A stretch of DNA of 64,000 nt from Coleophora flavipennella (GCA_947284805.1 OX369274.1:15622298-15686297), one strand, 5' to 3'. Numbered from the stretch's first letter, positions 32,099-43,070 are shown. The notes: generated by a model not told the origin, from the sequence alone. Translations and numbers: made by a program.

Positions 32099-32322
32099 TG
32101 TCTCATAAAATGAATTCAAGGTGCCTCTAAACACTTTTTTAATTAAAGTAGCATTTGCAAAATATTCAGCTCCAAAGTGACACTTTTCGTGTGGTCGTCC
32201 CTCTCTAACTTGGCAACTATGGAAATCAAATTCTAAAAAAAAATACTAGATATTATTACCTCAGTCTTTTTGTTAAAGTTTAAGTACAAGTAAAAGTGGC
32301 AGAAAAAATAAATTGTCGTGTG

Positions 32323-32576
32323 AGGTATTTCCGCGACCCTCACCAGGTCGTCGGTACACCGAGTTGGAGACCTTCCTATGCTAAGTCTTCCGGTGCTCGG
32401 TCACCACTAGAGAACTTTAATACCCCAAACGTTTTTGTACCCTGCCCACTGCCACTTAAGTTTAGCAATGCAATGGCCGCCGGATGAGGGCAGCGGGGGA
32501 CCGTTCGTTGTAGATATCCTTGGGGGAGGCCTTTGTCCAGCTGTGGACGTCTTTCGGCTGATATGATGACAATGAT
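32323..32576 (+). mobile_element. RTE insertion with inverted 5' part (twin priming)
   Basis: 32323-32472 is antisense RTE (about bases 2843-2998), and 32476-32576 is sense RTE (about 2999-3104, ending GGCTGATATGATG). The two pieces abut almost exactly in RTE coordinates. Confidence 0.85.
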
Positions 32577-32579
32577 GTA

Positions 32580-33014
32580 GTATTAATGAATTGGTCTTTT
32601 TAAATGAAGTAGCGCTGTACAAACACATTTTGATCGGTGTTGCCGTTTCCAAGATAAAGCTGGTCAAAGTCAATTAAAACGAGTCCCTGGTGTTTCTAAG
32701 CTGTTGCCCTAGGAAAACGATTTAGAGTATCCTGAGACAAACTGTTTTTAGGAGGAACCCTTATAGTTTCGCCATCTCTGTCTGTCTGTCTGTCCGCGGC
32801 TTAGCTCAGAAACTATTAGTAGGTACTAGAGAGCTGTAATTTGGCATGAGTAATAGTACATTTAAACATACAATAATAATATAATCACGCTGAAAAGGTG
32901 GTAAAATAAATAAAAAATTAGGGTACCTCCCCTACATGTAAAGACGGGGTGTTTTTTTGTTGTTGACGTACCCAATAGTGTGTGGTATCGCTGAACATGT
33001 CTTTCAAACCTACT
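32580..33014. other. no gene seen
   Basis: A CTGTCTGTCTGTCTGTCC microsatellite (32777-32795) lies in an unknown repeat. Nothing else. Confidence 0.3.
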
Positions 33015-33433
33015 ATATACAGGGTGGGAAGGAGTATAACGACAGATTATAACCATGGATTCCTGGTGGTATTATGAGTAAATAATGTTATATCAACGTG
33101 GGTCTAAAACTGCCTTATTAACTTACTTAATTTCTGGAACAAAAAAATCACTTAACGAGAGTAATCCCTTCTGAACGAAACCTTAGTCTACATAGTGACG
33201 TCAGAGTATGACACTTTATTATTTAGAGCTCAAGACAACAAACGTCAGATAAACATCTGATATTATTAGGGCGTGTTACCCTTGAGATTTTTTGAACTTG
33301 TGAATTATTTAAAAATTAATATCTCGAAAATTAGATTTTACTGGCCCATGTTTATATTACTTTTTTTGTCTAAATAGGCATTAGAATCTTTGGTTATAAT
33401 TTGTCGGTATACTCCTTCCCACCCTGTATATAT
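33015..33433. mobile_element. terminal-inverted-repeat element T
   Basis: Left ATATACAGGGTGGGAAGGAG and right CTCCTTCCCACCCTGTATAT are inverted and extend into GTATAACGACA / TGTCGGTATAC. About 419 bp with no transposase: a MITE. Confidence 0.8.
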
Positions 33434-33544
33434 CCATTTTTCGATTCAGGGTACCTTTTGAGAAATATTAAGCTTTAAAGTGCTAGTTTTTGTTAGAGTT
33501 AAAAGTAAATTCAAAATTTAATAAAAACAAGACTGCTTAAAAAA

Positions 33545-33640
33545 CGTTACTCCTCTCTTTTTGGGAAGTCGAGTAAAACATATCCTATGTCACTCTCAAA
33601 ATCAAGATGAATCTAACGATATCTTAGGCGCTATAAAACT
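33545..33640 (-). repeat. family P fragment
   Basis: TCGAGTAAAACATATCCTAT and TCAAGATGAATCTAACGATA. Confidence 0.55.
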
Positions 33641-33683
33641 GTTATTATTAAAAAACGCTAAATGCGTTAAAAAAATTTTAATA

Positions 33684-33930
33684 AAAAACTGACTTCCATC
33701 GCAACAACTTAGTACATTATTGCATTATTATTTTTGGTTTTTGTTAATTTTCTAATAAAGTACTACACCGATTTTGATAAAATTTATATCGGACCACACC
33801 GGAAACACTAGCTTTCAAATAAAAAAATAATCATCAAAATCGGTTTACCCAGTCAAAAGTTCTGAGGTAATACACATAAAAAAGCATACAGTCGAATAGA
33901 GAACCTCCTCTTTTTGGAAGTCATTTGAAA
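33684..33930 (+). mobile_element. family N element
   Basis: AACTGACTTCCATCGCAACA at the left and CCTCTTTTTGGAAGTCATTT at the right. Interior ACTACACCGATTTTGATAAA. Non-coding. Confidence 0.62.
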
Positions 33931-33939
33931 AAAGAAGAT

Positions 33940-34366
33940 CTCAAACATTTCAAGGATTCTAATTTCTATTCTACTCATTCTACCGGTATCAATGGAAAGT
34001 GACGTCACAATTCGCAAACCCGTTTAAAAAGCGAACACCAGCTGACCGCGATGGCCAGTGACACAGGCCAACGTCCACCAAAGAGTTTGCAACTCTAACA
34101 CGCTGCAGCACGGCGCCGTTTAGCTCACAGTACTTTGTAGGCTATACTTTCACTAAGTAATGCCAATGTCAGGCTGGTTATTTTCTCCGTCATAGCCGCT
34201 GTTACACAATCGATTACGCTATATCAGTTGCGCAAGAGATTAGAATAAGCAAGCATAATGTAGAGGCGCGTGGCAAATTTTTGCGTGTGTTTTTGTCTGG
34301 ACTGATCGGGAAGTTTATGGTTCAGCGATCTAAGGAGTAAGTAGAATTTGTCTCTACCAAAGATTA
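33940..34366. other. no gene seen
   Basis: Unique-looking sequence; 34030-34110 is less AT-rich but has no useful ORF. Confidence 0.3.
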
Positions 34367-34631
34367 TACAGGCTGTAACATAAAGGTGTAGTGATACTTT
34401 AAGGTGGGCTTGTACTCATCACACTGAACAACTTTTGTTCTGCAAACTTTACTGAAATCGTGAAATTTGTATTGGATTTTTCATACAAAACCGTTTATTC
34501 AGCTGACCGATTTGTACGAAAAATAATTTAAAAAATGGCGATTTCAGCAAAGTTGCAGAATAAAAGTGGTTCAATTTGATGAGTACAAGCCCACTTTTAA
34601 GTATCACCACACGTTTATGTTACACCCTGTA
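34367..34631. mobile_element. foldback element, family G
   Basis: ATACAGGCTGTAACATAAAG on the left and TTTATGTTACACCCTGT on the right, with long inverted arms including GAACAACTTTTGTTCTGCAA / GCAGAATAAAAGTGGTTC. Five relatives lie at 41987-45290. Confidence 0.8.
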
Positions 34632-35717
34632 GAACCATACCACCTTTACACCGAGGAACTTAGTCCCAAAAAGTGTCTTGAAAATGGCGGCAATTAAAAC
34701 TTAGTAGATGGCATCATGAATTAAAAAAGCTATTGCTTAAAAACATTCGTTTAGTAAAGACTGTTTTACAAATCATGAATTTAGTTTCACTGTGATGAAA
34801 ACTTTATTATAATAATATGTAAGGATTAGAGAATTAATGACAATTTAATAATATTATTATATCATCATAATTATTATTTTCCTAATGTCATCTCTAGATG
34901 TAGCTAATGAATTTAGTAAAGCTAGTTACGATAGGCATGGCATGTAGGTATGTATGTTTTTTTCCTTAATTTAAATCTTGCGATCGATTTTAGAGCGACT
35001 TCCAGAGGTCTGATTGAGCTGAAATTTGAAATGAAGCCGTATGACAATGGATAATTTTGGTATTTTTAAGTTGATCTGTTATTTATTTAACTTTGGAGTT
35101 GGAATCAAGGTCCCAGAATCGTCCTTTATTTTTCAAGCCAAACAACTAGACTTTATTGTGCTCACCGTTTTTGAATTTGGAACCGTGTATTTTTTATAAA
35201 ATTCATTTGAGCATTGCGAACTACCAATGAAGGTAAGAATCGAACGACTTCAACCTTGCCCTTTAAGGCCTATACTAGTTTGGATAATATATTATTTTTC
35301 TTCTTTGCACTCTCAGCTTTATATACTTCACTCTCTCTATCTATCGCCTCTATTTGTTCTATCTCTCTCTGTCTCTTACCGTATGGCACAAAAGCGCCTT
35401 TTTTTCAGCGCCTTTTTTAGGCATCGCTAAATAACGCAGCGTGGTTTTGGCAAAATAAACCTTTTTCTCCTCACTAGGTTTTTGTATTTATGAAGATTTT
35501 AGCTTATGAAAATTGTATTTTTCATTTCTCACATTTATTTGTTCATGCTAGTCGCACTTACATCGACCTTCAATAGTAAGTGATCGTAGAATAATCATAG
35601 ATAGTGTATTAATAAAAATCATCGCAAATTCTAAGTGGATCGTTTTTAGAATTAAATAAAACTTTAAGATAAAACTAAAAACATATTTAATTCTACAAAT
35701 ATTTTTCTTACTTATAC
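34632..35717. other. no gene seen
   Basis: AT-rich. Two overlapping plus frames near 35214-35430 are Leu/Ser-rich with no domain. Confidence 0.3.
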
Positions 35718-35837
35718 CTATTTTTTTCTAGTGTGCGTTCACACACACTTACGCAATATGCCGCTCCACTCCCAGCCGCCCGGGAGTGGAGCGGCATATT
35801 GCGTAAGTGTATGTAAACGCACACTAGAAAAAAATAG
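35718..35837. mobile_element. 120-bp near-perfect palindrome, probable foldback MITE
   Basis: Arms of about 55 bp: CTAGTGTGCGTTCACACACA and ACGCAATATGCCGCTCCACT on the left, mirrored on the right, with a loop of about 8 bases (AGCCGCCC) at 35774-35781. Only a few mismatches. Confidence 0.85.
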
Positions 35838-37192
35838 ACCTACCCGCTGGCATAGAGCCGGCTCTTAAGGCTTTATGAACACTCAATCGGAGCAGGTTAA
35901 TATACGTGTTAAAATAATATCGAACGTAAGTCTATATTCACTTTAAGTTCAAATCAATGCGGGCTTCATCGCGGCTGTTACGTTAAAACCGAAAGCCCAA
36001 TTCTCGATTTTTTCATGTTTTTATTACTTCTCTTCACTTTCATAAAAGTTTTAAACAAATGTTTTCAATTAAAATGAAAGATGTTAAAGTCACCGATTTT
36101 TGTGTGTTGGTTTCATTCAACATTAACTATTTAATTTCAAGAAATTTAGCAATTAATGCCAAAAACAGTGTATATTTTTTACATCAATAGTGGTAATATT
36201 TTTAAAATTGTATTCAATTAAATAGATTTTTTATTACTTTAATTATATTGTATATTTTTTCTATAGTGATAGCTTTACTCGGTCTTTTTAGAAATTTGAT
36301 TTGAATATTGTTATTTGACCTATCTTAAGGCCTTAACATTGCTGTAAAATTTCTAATTAAAGATACTTTATGTATAAACTTTTTAAGCGTATGACGTACA
36401 CTTTACTTTATCTTTTAAATGAACGTTTTTCTTTATGTATTTGTAAATGATTTCATTATGAAAATGAAGTAACATCACTCCGTGCTTTGCTCTTCAATAT
36501 GAACTATGGAAATTTATCGTCCAATTTATATTTGTGTCTGTTATAACAGCATCTTCAAGGGGAAATTTCCTCATCAAATGACTCACACAAGACCAATGTG
36601 CGTATCCAATGAGGCAAGCGGATCACCCGTGGATCAAGAAAAATATCTTTCTCATCCTCTATCCGATGTTGTAAAGTTTCCTATTGGTGCGTATTTTTAC
36701 ACGATAGCCCACAAAAAAGAGTATATTGTTTTCACTTCTAATGTATGTTTGTTTATTCCACGATACCTTTTGAACAGCTTAATGTAGAGTGCGAGGTATC
36801 GTTAGACTCATCTTGATCCAGTGAGTAGCATAGTATATATGTATTTTACTCGAATTCCTAATAAAGAGGGGTAATGTATTTATGCAGTTTTGTTTTTTTA
36901 CTAAATTTTTAATTTTTAGTTATTACGAGCTTTAATTTAGCTCGCAATGTACGTGTTTATGTTATGTCCGCTTCAAATCTTGCGATCGATTTAAGAGCCA
37001 CATCCAGGGGTTCAATTGAGCTGAAACTTGGTATAAAGCCGCACTTGCTTTTGATATTTTTAATTTGATATGATGATTAACTACGAACGTGGGATCAAGT
37101 TCCCAGGATCGTCTTTTGTTTTCAATCAAATCATAAAAAATACTGTACCTCTCAGCCCGGCTTTTTTTAAAATTTGGAATCACTAAACTTAA
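35838..37192. other. no gene; family P fragment at 36700-36870
   Basis: Mostly AT-rich unique-looking DNA. 36780-36850 shows AGAGTGCGAGGTATCGTTAG and CATCTTGATCCAGTGAGTAG (family P, plus). A 93-codon plus frame at 36506 has no recognisable domain. Confidence 0.4.
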
Positions 37193-37586
37193 GAGCCCGC
37201 TGGCGTTCATAAATCCCATACAAACGTTAACCAAATGAATCGATTTTGAAATAATTTTATAACGATAATGGGATGACGTATATCTGTGTCTTTACCGCAT
37301 TACTTTTTTGAAAAACGAAACAGGAATCCATTATTAATCAATAAACTTGTTTTTAAGGTAAAAGACGGAAAACAAGTTTATTGGTACTAAATGGATTCCT
37401 GTTTCGTTTTTCAAAAAAGAAATGCGATACAGACACAGATATACGTCATCCGATTATCGATAATTTTTTTTATTCACAGTTGGTAAACCCTTGACAACAT
37501 CGTACATTATTTCAAAATCGGTTCATTTGGTTAACAAATGAATCAAATACTACGTTTGTATGGGATTAATGAACTCCAGCAGGCTC
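37193..37586. mobile_element. foldback element M flanked by TTAA
   Basis: GAGCCCGCTGGCGTTCATAA at the left and ATGAACTCCAGCAGGCTC at the right, each flanked by TTAA (37189-37192, 37587-37590). The arms extend to the centre (AACAGGAATCCATTATTAAT / AAATGGATTCCTGTTTCG). TTAA could be the target duplication, as in piggyBac-type elements. No ORF. Confidence 0.78.
37463..37501 (-). mobile_element. SINE A tail scrap inside element M
   Basis: TTTATTCACAGTTGGTAAAC and CCTTGACAACATC form only the last 39 bp of SINE A. Confidence 0.7.
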
Positions 37587-37829
37587 TTAAAAACTCTTTT
37601 CAATTAAAAGTTTGTACCAAAATTATTTTAGGTTTTTTAAAATGATTTTCTGTATAATTAAAATACCCGTAGCAATAGAAGCAATATTTTTATTTGACTT
37701 TATACCAGTATGTGTAGGTTTCAAAACCAAAGTACTATAAAAACAACCCCTGTATAAAAATGTTAACTCACTTTATACAATTATGGTATCTGCCAAATAA
37801 AAAGCCTAAACCATTTTATTAGCAGTTGA

Positions 37830-37960
37830 GTAAAAATTTATTCTATGTCGCTAAGAGGAACAAGACAAATCTAACGACACCTCGCACTTTAAAATCCATT
37901 AAACCGTTTAGGCTTCAGGGTTAACGAAAGAAACAGACATACGTACATACATACATACAT
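37830..37960 (-). repeat. family P fragment
   Basis: ACAAGACAAATCTAACGACA, CCATTAAACCGTTTAGGC, then a CATA microsatellite to 37970. Confidence 0.55.
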
Positions 37961-38111
37961 ACATTCAATCGAAAAACATTAATCTCTGTTTTGGGCAGTT
38001 AGGTAAAAATAAATTTAGGGATGACTTTATTGTAATCTCTACCTGTAGTTTGAGTGGCATGGTCGATGACCCACCCACAAATTTTCGTTAAAATGTACAA
38101 TTACATTCTTC

Positions 38112-38255
38112 ATCATCGTCATATCAGCCGAAAAACGTCCACTGCTGTACAAAGGCCTCCCCCAAGGATTTCAACGACGACCGGCCCGCATCCATCGGCT
38201 TCCCGCGATCTTCACCAGGTCGTCGGTCCACCGTGTGGGAGGCCTGCCTACGCTA
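38112..38255 (-). mobile_element. RTE 3' fragment
   Basis: CATCATCGTCATATCAGCCG to GAGGCCTGCCTACGCTAC with small internal deletions. Confidence 0.87.
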
Positions 38256-38315
38256 CTCTTCAACTCTTCAAAGTTGGCTAAAAAGTTATGCCCTATCACT
38301 TTAAACACTCAAGAT

Positions 38316-38428
38316 TATCATATCAGCCGAGAGACAACAACTGCTGGACAAAGGCCTTCTCCAAGGATTTCCACGATGACGACGTAGGGTAGCGCAGGCA
38401 GGCAGGCTTACCACTCGGTGGATCAACG
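38316..38428 (-). mobile_element. RTE fragment with inverted 5' part
   Basis: 38318-38378 is antisense 3' end (TATCAGCCGAGAGACAACAA). 38383-38428 is sense (GGGTAGCGCAGGCAGG ... CACTCGGTGGATC). That is a 5' inversion relative to the element. Confidence 0.7.
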
Positions 38429-38429
38429 A

Positions 38430-39000
38430 ATCAGAAAAAATATATCACGTTGACCTTTATCGGAAAATTTCCAAAGCCAGCGAGGTTACCAGCTAACTGT
38501 CCCAATAAATTTGACTGTCCACATAAAATTTTACGATGCTTTCAGCAGTGATTGACTCGTTTCATTCGCACCGTTTCTCTAACGAGCTACAGTATTAGAT
38601 TCAAGCAAATGGGGTGAGGGATTGTCTTTTGCGCTTTGTCTACATATACTTCCTAAACAATATCCAAGAGTTGGCGTGTAATATAACGTTTTACACGTCA
38701 TTCGGACTCGAAAGATTCCTAAATGTTTAGGCACCTAAGTTTTCTTTTAATAATGATGCGTTTTTTGTCGGTCGTGTGTGTTGTGTAGGTGTTCCTAATA
38801 GGTGCGATATTGAAACCCCGGCAGTACTTAAGAATTAAATGTCTGTATAAATTATTTATTGCACACAAGGAATAATCACAACATGGAATGCCTTACGATT
38901 AATTTGAAAAGTAATTTAGAAAAGTATTTAAATAAGATCTTTATTATAATATTTATTATTATATCTTCATATGTAAGCTAATTTGATATTCTTTGGGTCT
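38430..39000. other. no gene; LINE-like 3' end at 38848-38885
   Basis: TATAAATTATTTATTGCACA and CAAGGAATAATCACAACATGG repeat the end of the element at 11445-11560. The rest is featureless. Confidence 0.4.
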
Positions 39001-39300
39001 TTTTCAGGGTTCTGTAACTTGTAAACGAACCCTATTACCAAAGTATATTATATTAGTAGTAACATACAGTATGGACACTCCCTGCCGCTCTCTAGATTGC
39101 GATCTCACCCCCTCGTCGCCCAGATTGATGCAGATTGGTTATAGTTTGGTTCTCAAACGTATGGGATTTCGCCGTGATTTTGTTTGCTCCGTCATTTGTT
39201 TTTAGAAATTTCATTTAACGACCATTTGTATGCAGTATCCGGGGTGTGCTATTACAAAAACTACACTGTCCATCCGTCTGTCTTTCCGACCTTTAAAAGG
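39001..39300 (-). mobile_element. element E copy (minus) interrupted by element D
   Basis: AGGGTTCTGTAAC ... GAACCCTATTAC, then after D, CTATTACAAAAACTACACTG and GTCCATCCGTCTGTCTTTCC. This is the reverse of E 21440-21556. Confidence 0.7.
39039..39248 (+). mobile_element. element D, copy 3
   Basis: CAAAGTATATTATATTAGTA to GTATCCGGGGTGTG, flanked by CTATTAC on both sides (39032-39038, 39249-39255). The site is the same as at 8004-8212 but on the opposite strand of E. Confidence 0.8.
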
Positions 39301-39369
39301 CTGTATATTTGGTACCATAATAGTTTAGAGACTTAGTGTAATTTATAGTGCTATTACTGAAGTAAAACT

Positions 39370-39715
39370 CCTTCTTCTTTCCTTAATCCCAGTTCTATCT
39401 GGGGTCTGGTCTTCTTGTACAGAGGCACCAAGACACCTCTGTCCTGGGTTGTCACAGCAGTTAGGTTCTGCACTTTCATCTCCCTCTCGATACTAGACAC
39501 CATGTAACGGGGGGTCTCCCTCTTACCAAGCATTTCCTAGAGATATTCAGGACTGAGAAACTATCATATCTTCTCATTATCTGGCCGTACCATCTAAGTC
39601 TTCTTTCATTTAGTTTGTCCATTATTGGGGCCACTCTAAAGGTTTTCTCACGTGCTCATTGCGTATTCTGTTCACATGTGTTACACCACCCGCACAGCTC
39701 AGCATCTTTATTTCT
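39370..39715 (-). pseudogene. reverse transcriptase C-terminus of another LINE family
   Basis: Minus translation reads EIKMLSCAGGVTHVNRIRNE, then in a shifted frame DKLNERRLRWYGQIMRR, then RGRPPVTW, and later a degraded RxPDPR. This is the C-terminal signature RIRNEYIRG...LRWYGHVxRR...GRPxxTW of RTE-like polymerases, different in sequence from the 1-3104 element. At least one frameshift and several stops. There is no polymerase core. Confidence 0.75.
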
Positions 39716-39763
39716 GCTCAAGTAAAATAACAAATAATAAAAATCGGTCACTTAATAGTTTAA

Positions 39764-39914
39764 CCGCCTCCGTGGCGTAATGGTTAGTCCTTTCTCTTCT
39801 CACCGGGAGGTCGTGGGTTTGTTGATTCCCGGCGGGGTCAACTTTGTAAGCCGCCTGGCATTGCGTATTTTCATAGCCCGCCTGGCTAGCTACCACCATC
39901 TTATGTAAGTCTTG
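39764..39914 (+). mobile_element. SINE A, 3'-truncated (GTAATGG-type head)
   Basis: CCGCCTCCGTGGCGTAATGG, a B-box region with a small insertion (GGGTTTGTTGATTCCC), body to CACCATCTTATGTAAGTCTT. It ends where SINE B begins. Confidence 0.82.
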
Positions 39915-40206
39915 CCGTCGGTGACGTAATGGCTAGGGCCGCCGCCTCCTGTCCAGGAGGTCGTGGTTGAAACCTGCCACGTACCAATGTGATTTCGAGT
40001 TTAGATTTCATATGTACGTTTATCCGACGCTCTTACAGTGATCGAAAACATCGTGAGGAAACCTGCACACGCTTGCGAGGAAACTGGCAGGTTGTGTGTG
40101 AAGTTGACCAACCCGCACTGGGCCCGCGTGGTCGACTAAGGCCCGATCTATTCAGGGTAGGCTTGAGCCCTTCGGTGGGGACGTATATGAGCTGATATGA
40201 TACAAA
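39915..40206 (+). mobile_element. SINE B copy (GTAATGG-type head)
   Basis: GTCGGTGACGTAATGGCTAG, GTCGTGGTTGAAACCTGCC, core ACATCGTGAGGAAACCTGCA, end TATATGAGCTGATATGA. Confidence 0.88.
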
Positions 40207-40787
40207 TATAAGCAACTATATGACGTGCGAAGTTTCATCAACATCGTTAGAGCCGTTTTTGAAAAAAAAACCAGTTTTTTTGGTTTGACAGCTACTCTTC
40301 AGCTTGACAGTACGAAGATATTTTTTTATAATCCCTCGATTTAAAATCTCTTAAGTTCTAAATTTGGTCCCAATGGAACTAAAGATTTTGCCTCCAGAGC
40401 TAAGCATGACGGACCGACGCACGGACGGACGGACGAAATTGAGCTGTTCGGTTTTTCGGTATTGTATTTATGATATGAAACACATTTTCACAATAATTAG
40501 AAAAACTTATTTTTCGATACAATACTTCCTCTACCCTACCGTACGTACAGTACTACGGGGTCGAGGAAGTGAAAAGGCGAGCACAGTATTTCCTACGATT
40601 CCATTGAAAACAAAAGACGATCCTGGGACCTTGATTACATCTTCATCATCAGATCAACTTCAATATACCAAAAGGATCTATTGTCACCGGTAATACGTCT
40701 TCATACCAAATTCCAGCTCAAACGGATTTCTGTAAGTCGTTCTAAAATCGTTTGAAAGATTTGACCAAATATATACACACTAGTATA
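40207..40787. other. no gene seen
   Basis: Contains ACGGACGGACGGAC-like words near 40414. No coding support for the 109-codon plus frame. Confidence 0.3.
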
Positions 40788-40974
40788 TAAAAGTTCTCGA
40801 GTGACGACCACGCACCGGAAAACGTAGTGTAGGCAGGCCTCCCACTCGGTGGACCGATGACCTGGTGAAGGTCGCGGGAAGCCGCTGGATGAGGGCAGCG
40901 CAGAACCGGTCGTCGTGGAAATCCTTGGGGGAGGCCTATGTCCAGCAGTGGAATTCCTTCGGCTGATATGATGA
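40788..40974 (+). mobile_element. RTE 3' fragment
   Basis: AGTTCTCGAGTGACGACCAC to CGGCTGATATGATGATATAC. 5'-truncated and well conserved. Confidence 0.9.
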
Positions 40975-41054
40975 TATACAAACATTGCAAAGTTTAAAAA
41001 AAAAACATTTTTCCGTCGCACGCGTTTATGTGTTTTGTTTGTGTGGAGAGGTGT

Positions 41055-41102
41055 GGTGGTACGGAACTCTTGGTGCGCGAGTTGGTCCAAGTGTGGCCGG
41101 TT
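41055..41102 (-). mobile_element. element E end fragment
   Basis: GGTACGGAACTCTTGGTGCG and CCAAGTGTGGCCGGTTTTT. Confidence 0.6.
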
Positions 41103-41179
41103 TTTAACACCAACATCACATCTTAGGTATTTTTAACACGGTAACAGTCCAATGTACCATATATGGTACACGAAGAGCG

Positions 41180-41485
41180 GTTCCGCGATGGCTGACTCTC
41201 GCGTTATACTCGTGACCGGGTGCTGCCCGTGTGAACTGACCTACTCTTGTCAAAGGCATCAATAACATTCAATGATTTTTATGTATAACTTTTCGTGTCA
41301 TATTGTTTTCATGTTCTAATGACATAATATGGTTTAGTTCAAGGATCGAATTTTGACGTTATTATCTAATGATTGTTTATTTCTTGATTTTTCACAACTG
41401 ACATTATGTTATTATTATTTTATGACTATCAGAAAGGGTGTAATTTGTACCTATTTTGAAGAAATACCTTGAATCTTGAATCTAT
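41180..41485 (+). mobile_element. interspersed element C, copy 3, uninterrupted
   Basis: GACTCTCGCGTTATACTCGT, GACCGGGTGCTGCCCGTGTG, to TACCTTGAATCTTGAATC. About 300 bp without an ORF. The short-repeat tail suggests retroposition. Confidence 0.72.
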
Positions 41486-41986
41486 GAGGCACACGAGCCC
41501 TGTGTTACTTCCACGGACTCACACATATGGACATATGGCGTGTTTCTTTTTTTTTTTTGTTGTTGTTTCTTTTTTGTTTTTTTATGTTGTGATGCAATAA
41601 AAATATTGTATTGTATTGTATAGGGACTGTTAAGGTGTTAAACCGGATCATTGTTTCAGTCTCCACAATACTTAGTAGGTAGGTAATAAACTTTAGAAAT
41701 AAACAGTTCTTTACTGCTAACTATATACTAATCCGTAAAATGGAAGAACTTTAACCTGATTGCATGCAATACAGATAACAGGGAATACCGATTGTCATTT
41801 TACTATCTGTCAGTATATCTGTTTAATTATTCTAAGAAACTTGACGTCTGTTTCTTGCGTATCGTTGCTAGTACATTGAATGGGCCCGACGGTTCTTTCT
41901 TCTCACTTTGCAAATACTTCTCGAAACGGCACTTGTCGAAACCCAAGTGACATTTTCTGTCATTTGTAGCTCAAAAAGTATATAAT
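41486..41986. other. no gene seen
   Basis: A T-rich tract and TATTGTATTGTATTGTA near 41607. Otherwise nothing. Confidence 0.3.
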
Positions 41987-42253
41987 ATACAGGGTGTGAC
42001 AAAATTGGTGTAGGTCCCGTTAACTGGGGCTTCTACTCATCATACTGAACAAATTTTGTTCTACGACTTTGCTGAAATCGCAAAAAAAAATTTTACTCTT
42101 CATACAAATTGATCAGCTGATCGACCAATTTTGTGCATTTTAGTATGGAGGGTCCAAATTTTTTTTTAAGAATTGACTATAGGTTCCTTGTTCAGTATGA
42201 TGAGTAGAAGCCCCAGTTAACGGGTCCTACACCAATTATTTTACAGCCTGTAT
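41987..42253. mobile_element. foldback element, family G, copy 1 of cluster
   Basis: ATACAGGGTGTGACAAAATT on the left and TTTTACAGCCTGTAT on the right, with arms carrying GTAGGTCCCGTTAACTGGGG / CCCCAGTTAACGGGTCCTAC and the TTGATCAGCTGATCGACCAA centre. Confidence 0.85.
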
Positions 42254-42520
42254 TTAAGGTCTAACAAAATTAGCTGATACTATTTTAACTGGTGCTTCTA
42301 CCCATGAATCTGAACAACTTTCACCATGGAACCCATAGTCAAATCGCAAAAAAAAAATTGCCTCTCCCATAATAACTCGATCAGCAAGATCAGCCAACTT
42401 AGTATGGGAAGTTCAATTTTTTTTAAGTTTGATTATGGGTTTTATGGTGAAAGTTGTTCAGTTTCATGGGTAGAAGCACCAGTTAAAACAGTTTCAGCTA
42501 ATTTTGTTACACCTTATATA
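42254..42520. mobile_element. foldback element, family G2, directly abutting copy 1
   Basis: AAGGTCTAACAAAATTAGCT on the left and CAGCTAATTTTGTTACACCTT on the right, with inner arms TAACTGGTGCTTCTACCCAT / ATGGGTAGAAGCACCAGTTA. Confidence 0.82.
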
Positions 42521-43070
42521 TATATGTATATATATAGTACTTTCAATAGCAGTATTTTTTTTTTATTTACCAATTTTAAAACAAAATACAAAACAATCAA
42601 TCGTCTAGCACCGTTAAACCTGAATAGTTTTTTAAGATGCTCACAGTCGTCTACGTGCTACATACTTGCAATAACAAAAACACGTGTGGCACTCGGGGAC
42701 TGCCGCGGTAAAGCTATTGCATAGCATTTTTTTATCAACTTTAACACTAGGAAAGTTACACCAGTAAAATTGACTAAGTCCTTTTAGTACCGCAAATCGC
42801 TAATAGATCTCACTGTAAGTTTTTTTAGAAAGCGGTAACGTTACGTCACTCTCGGCCGAGGCAGTAAAATTGACTGAGTCCTTTTAGTATTACTACCGCA
42901 AATCGCTAATAGATGGCACTGTAAGTTTTTTAGAACGCGGTAACGTTACGTCACGCTCGGCCGAGCTACATGGTAGGCGGAGTGTAGGGTGTTAGGTTAT
43001 TTCGTTACGGAATTTCTTGATTCGGTCGCCGCGCTCAAAGCCCGCGATAAAAGCTATGCAATAGCTTAAA
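42521..43070. repeat. family K segment with a 103-bp tandem duplication
   Basis: GTGTGGCACTCGGGGACTGC (42685) and GCCGCGCTCAAAGCCCGCGA (43029) are shared with 26950-27705 in reverse. 42762-42861 and 42862-42968 are tandem copies of CAGTAAAATTGACT ... GCGGTAACGTTACGTCAC ... CTCGGCCGAG. The same AGCTATTGCATAG words close both ends. Confidence 0.55.

Noticed and set aside
35214..35430. Ser/Leu-rich small protein
   Set aside because: Two frames of similar length overlap, and the composition is explained by a CTCT-rich tract.
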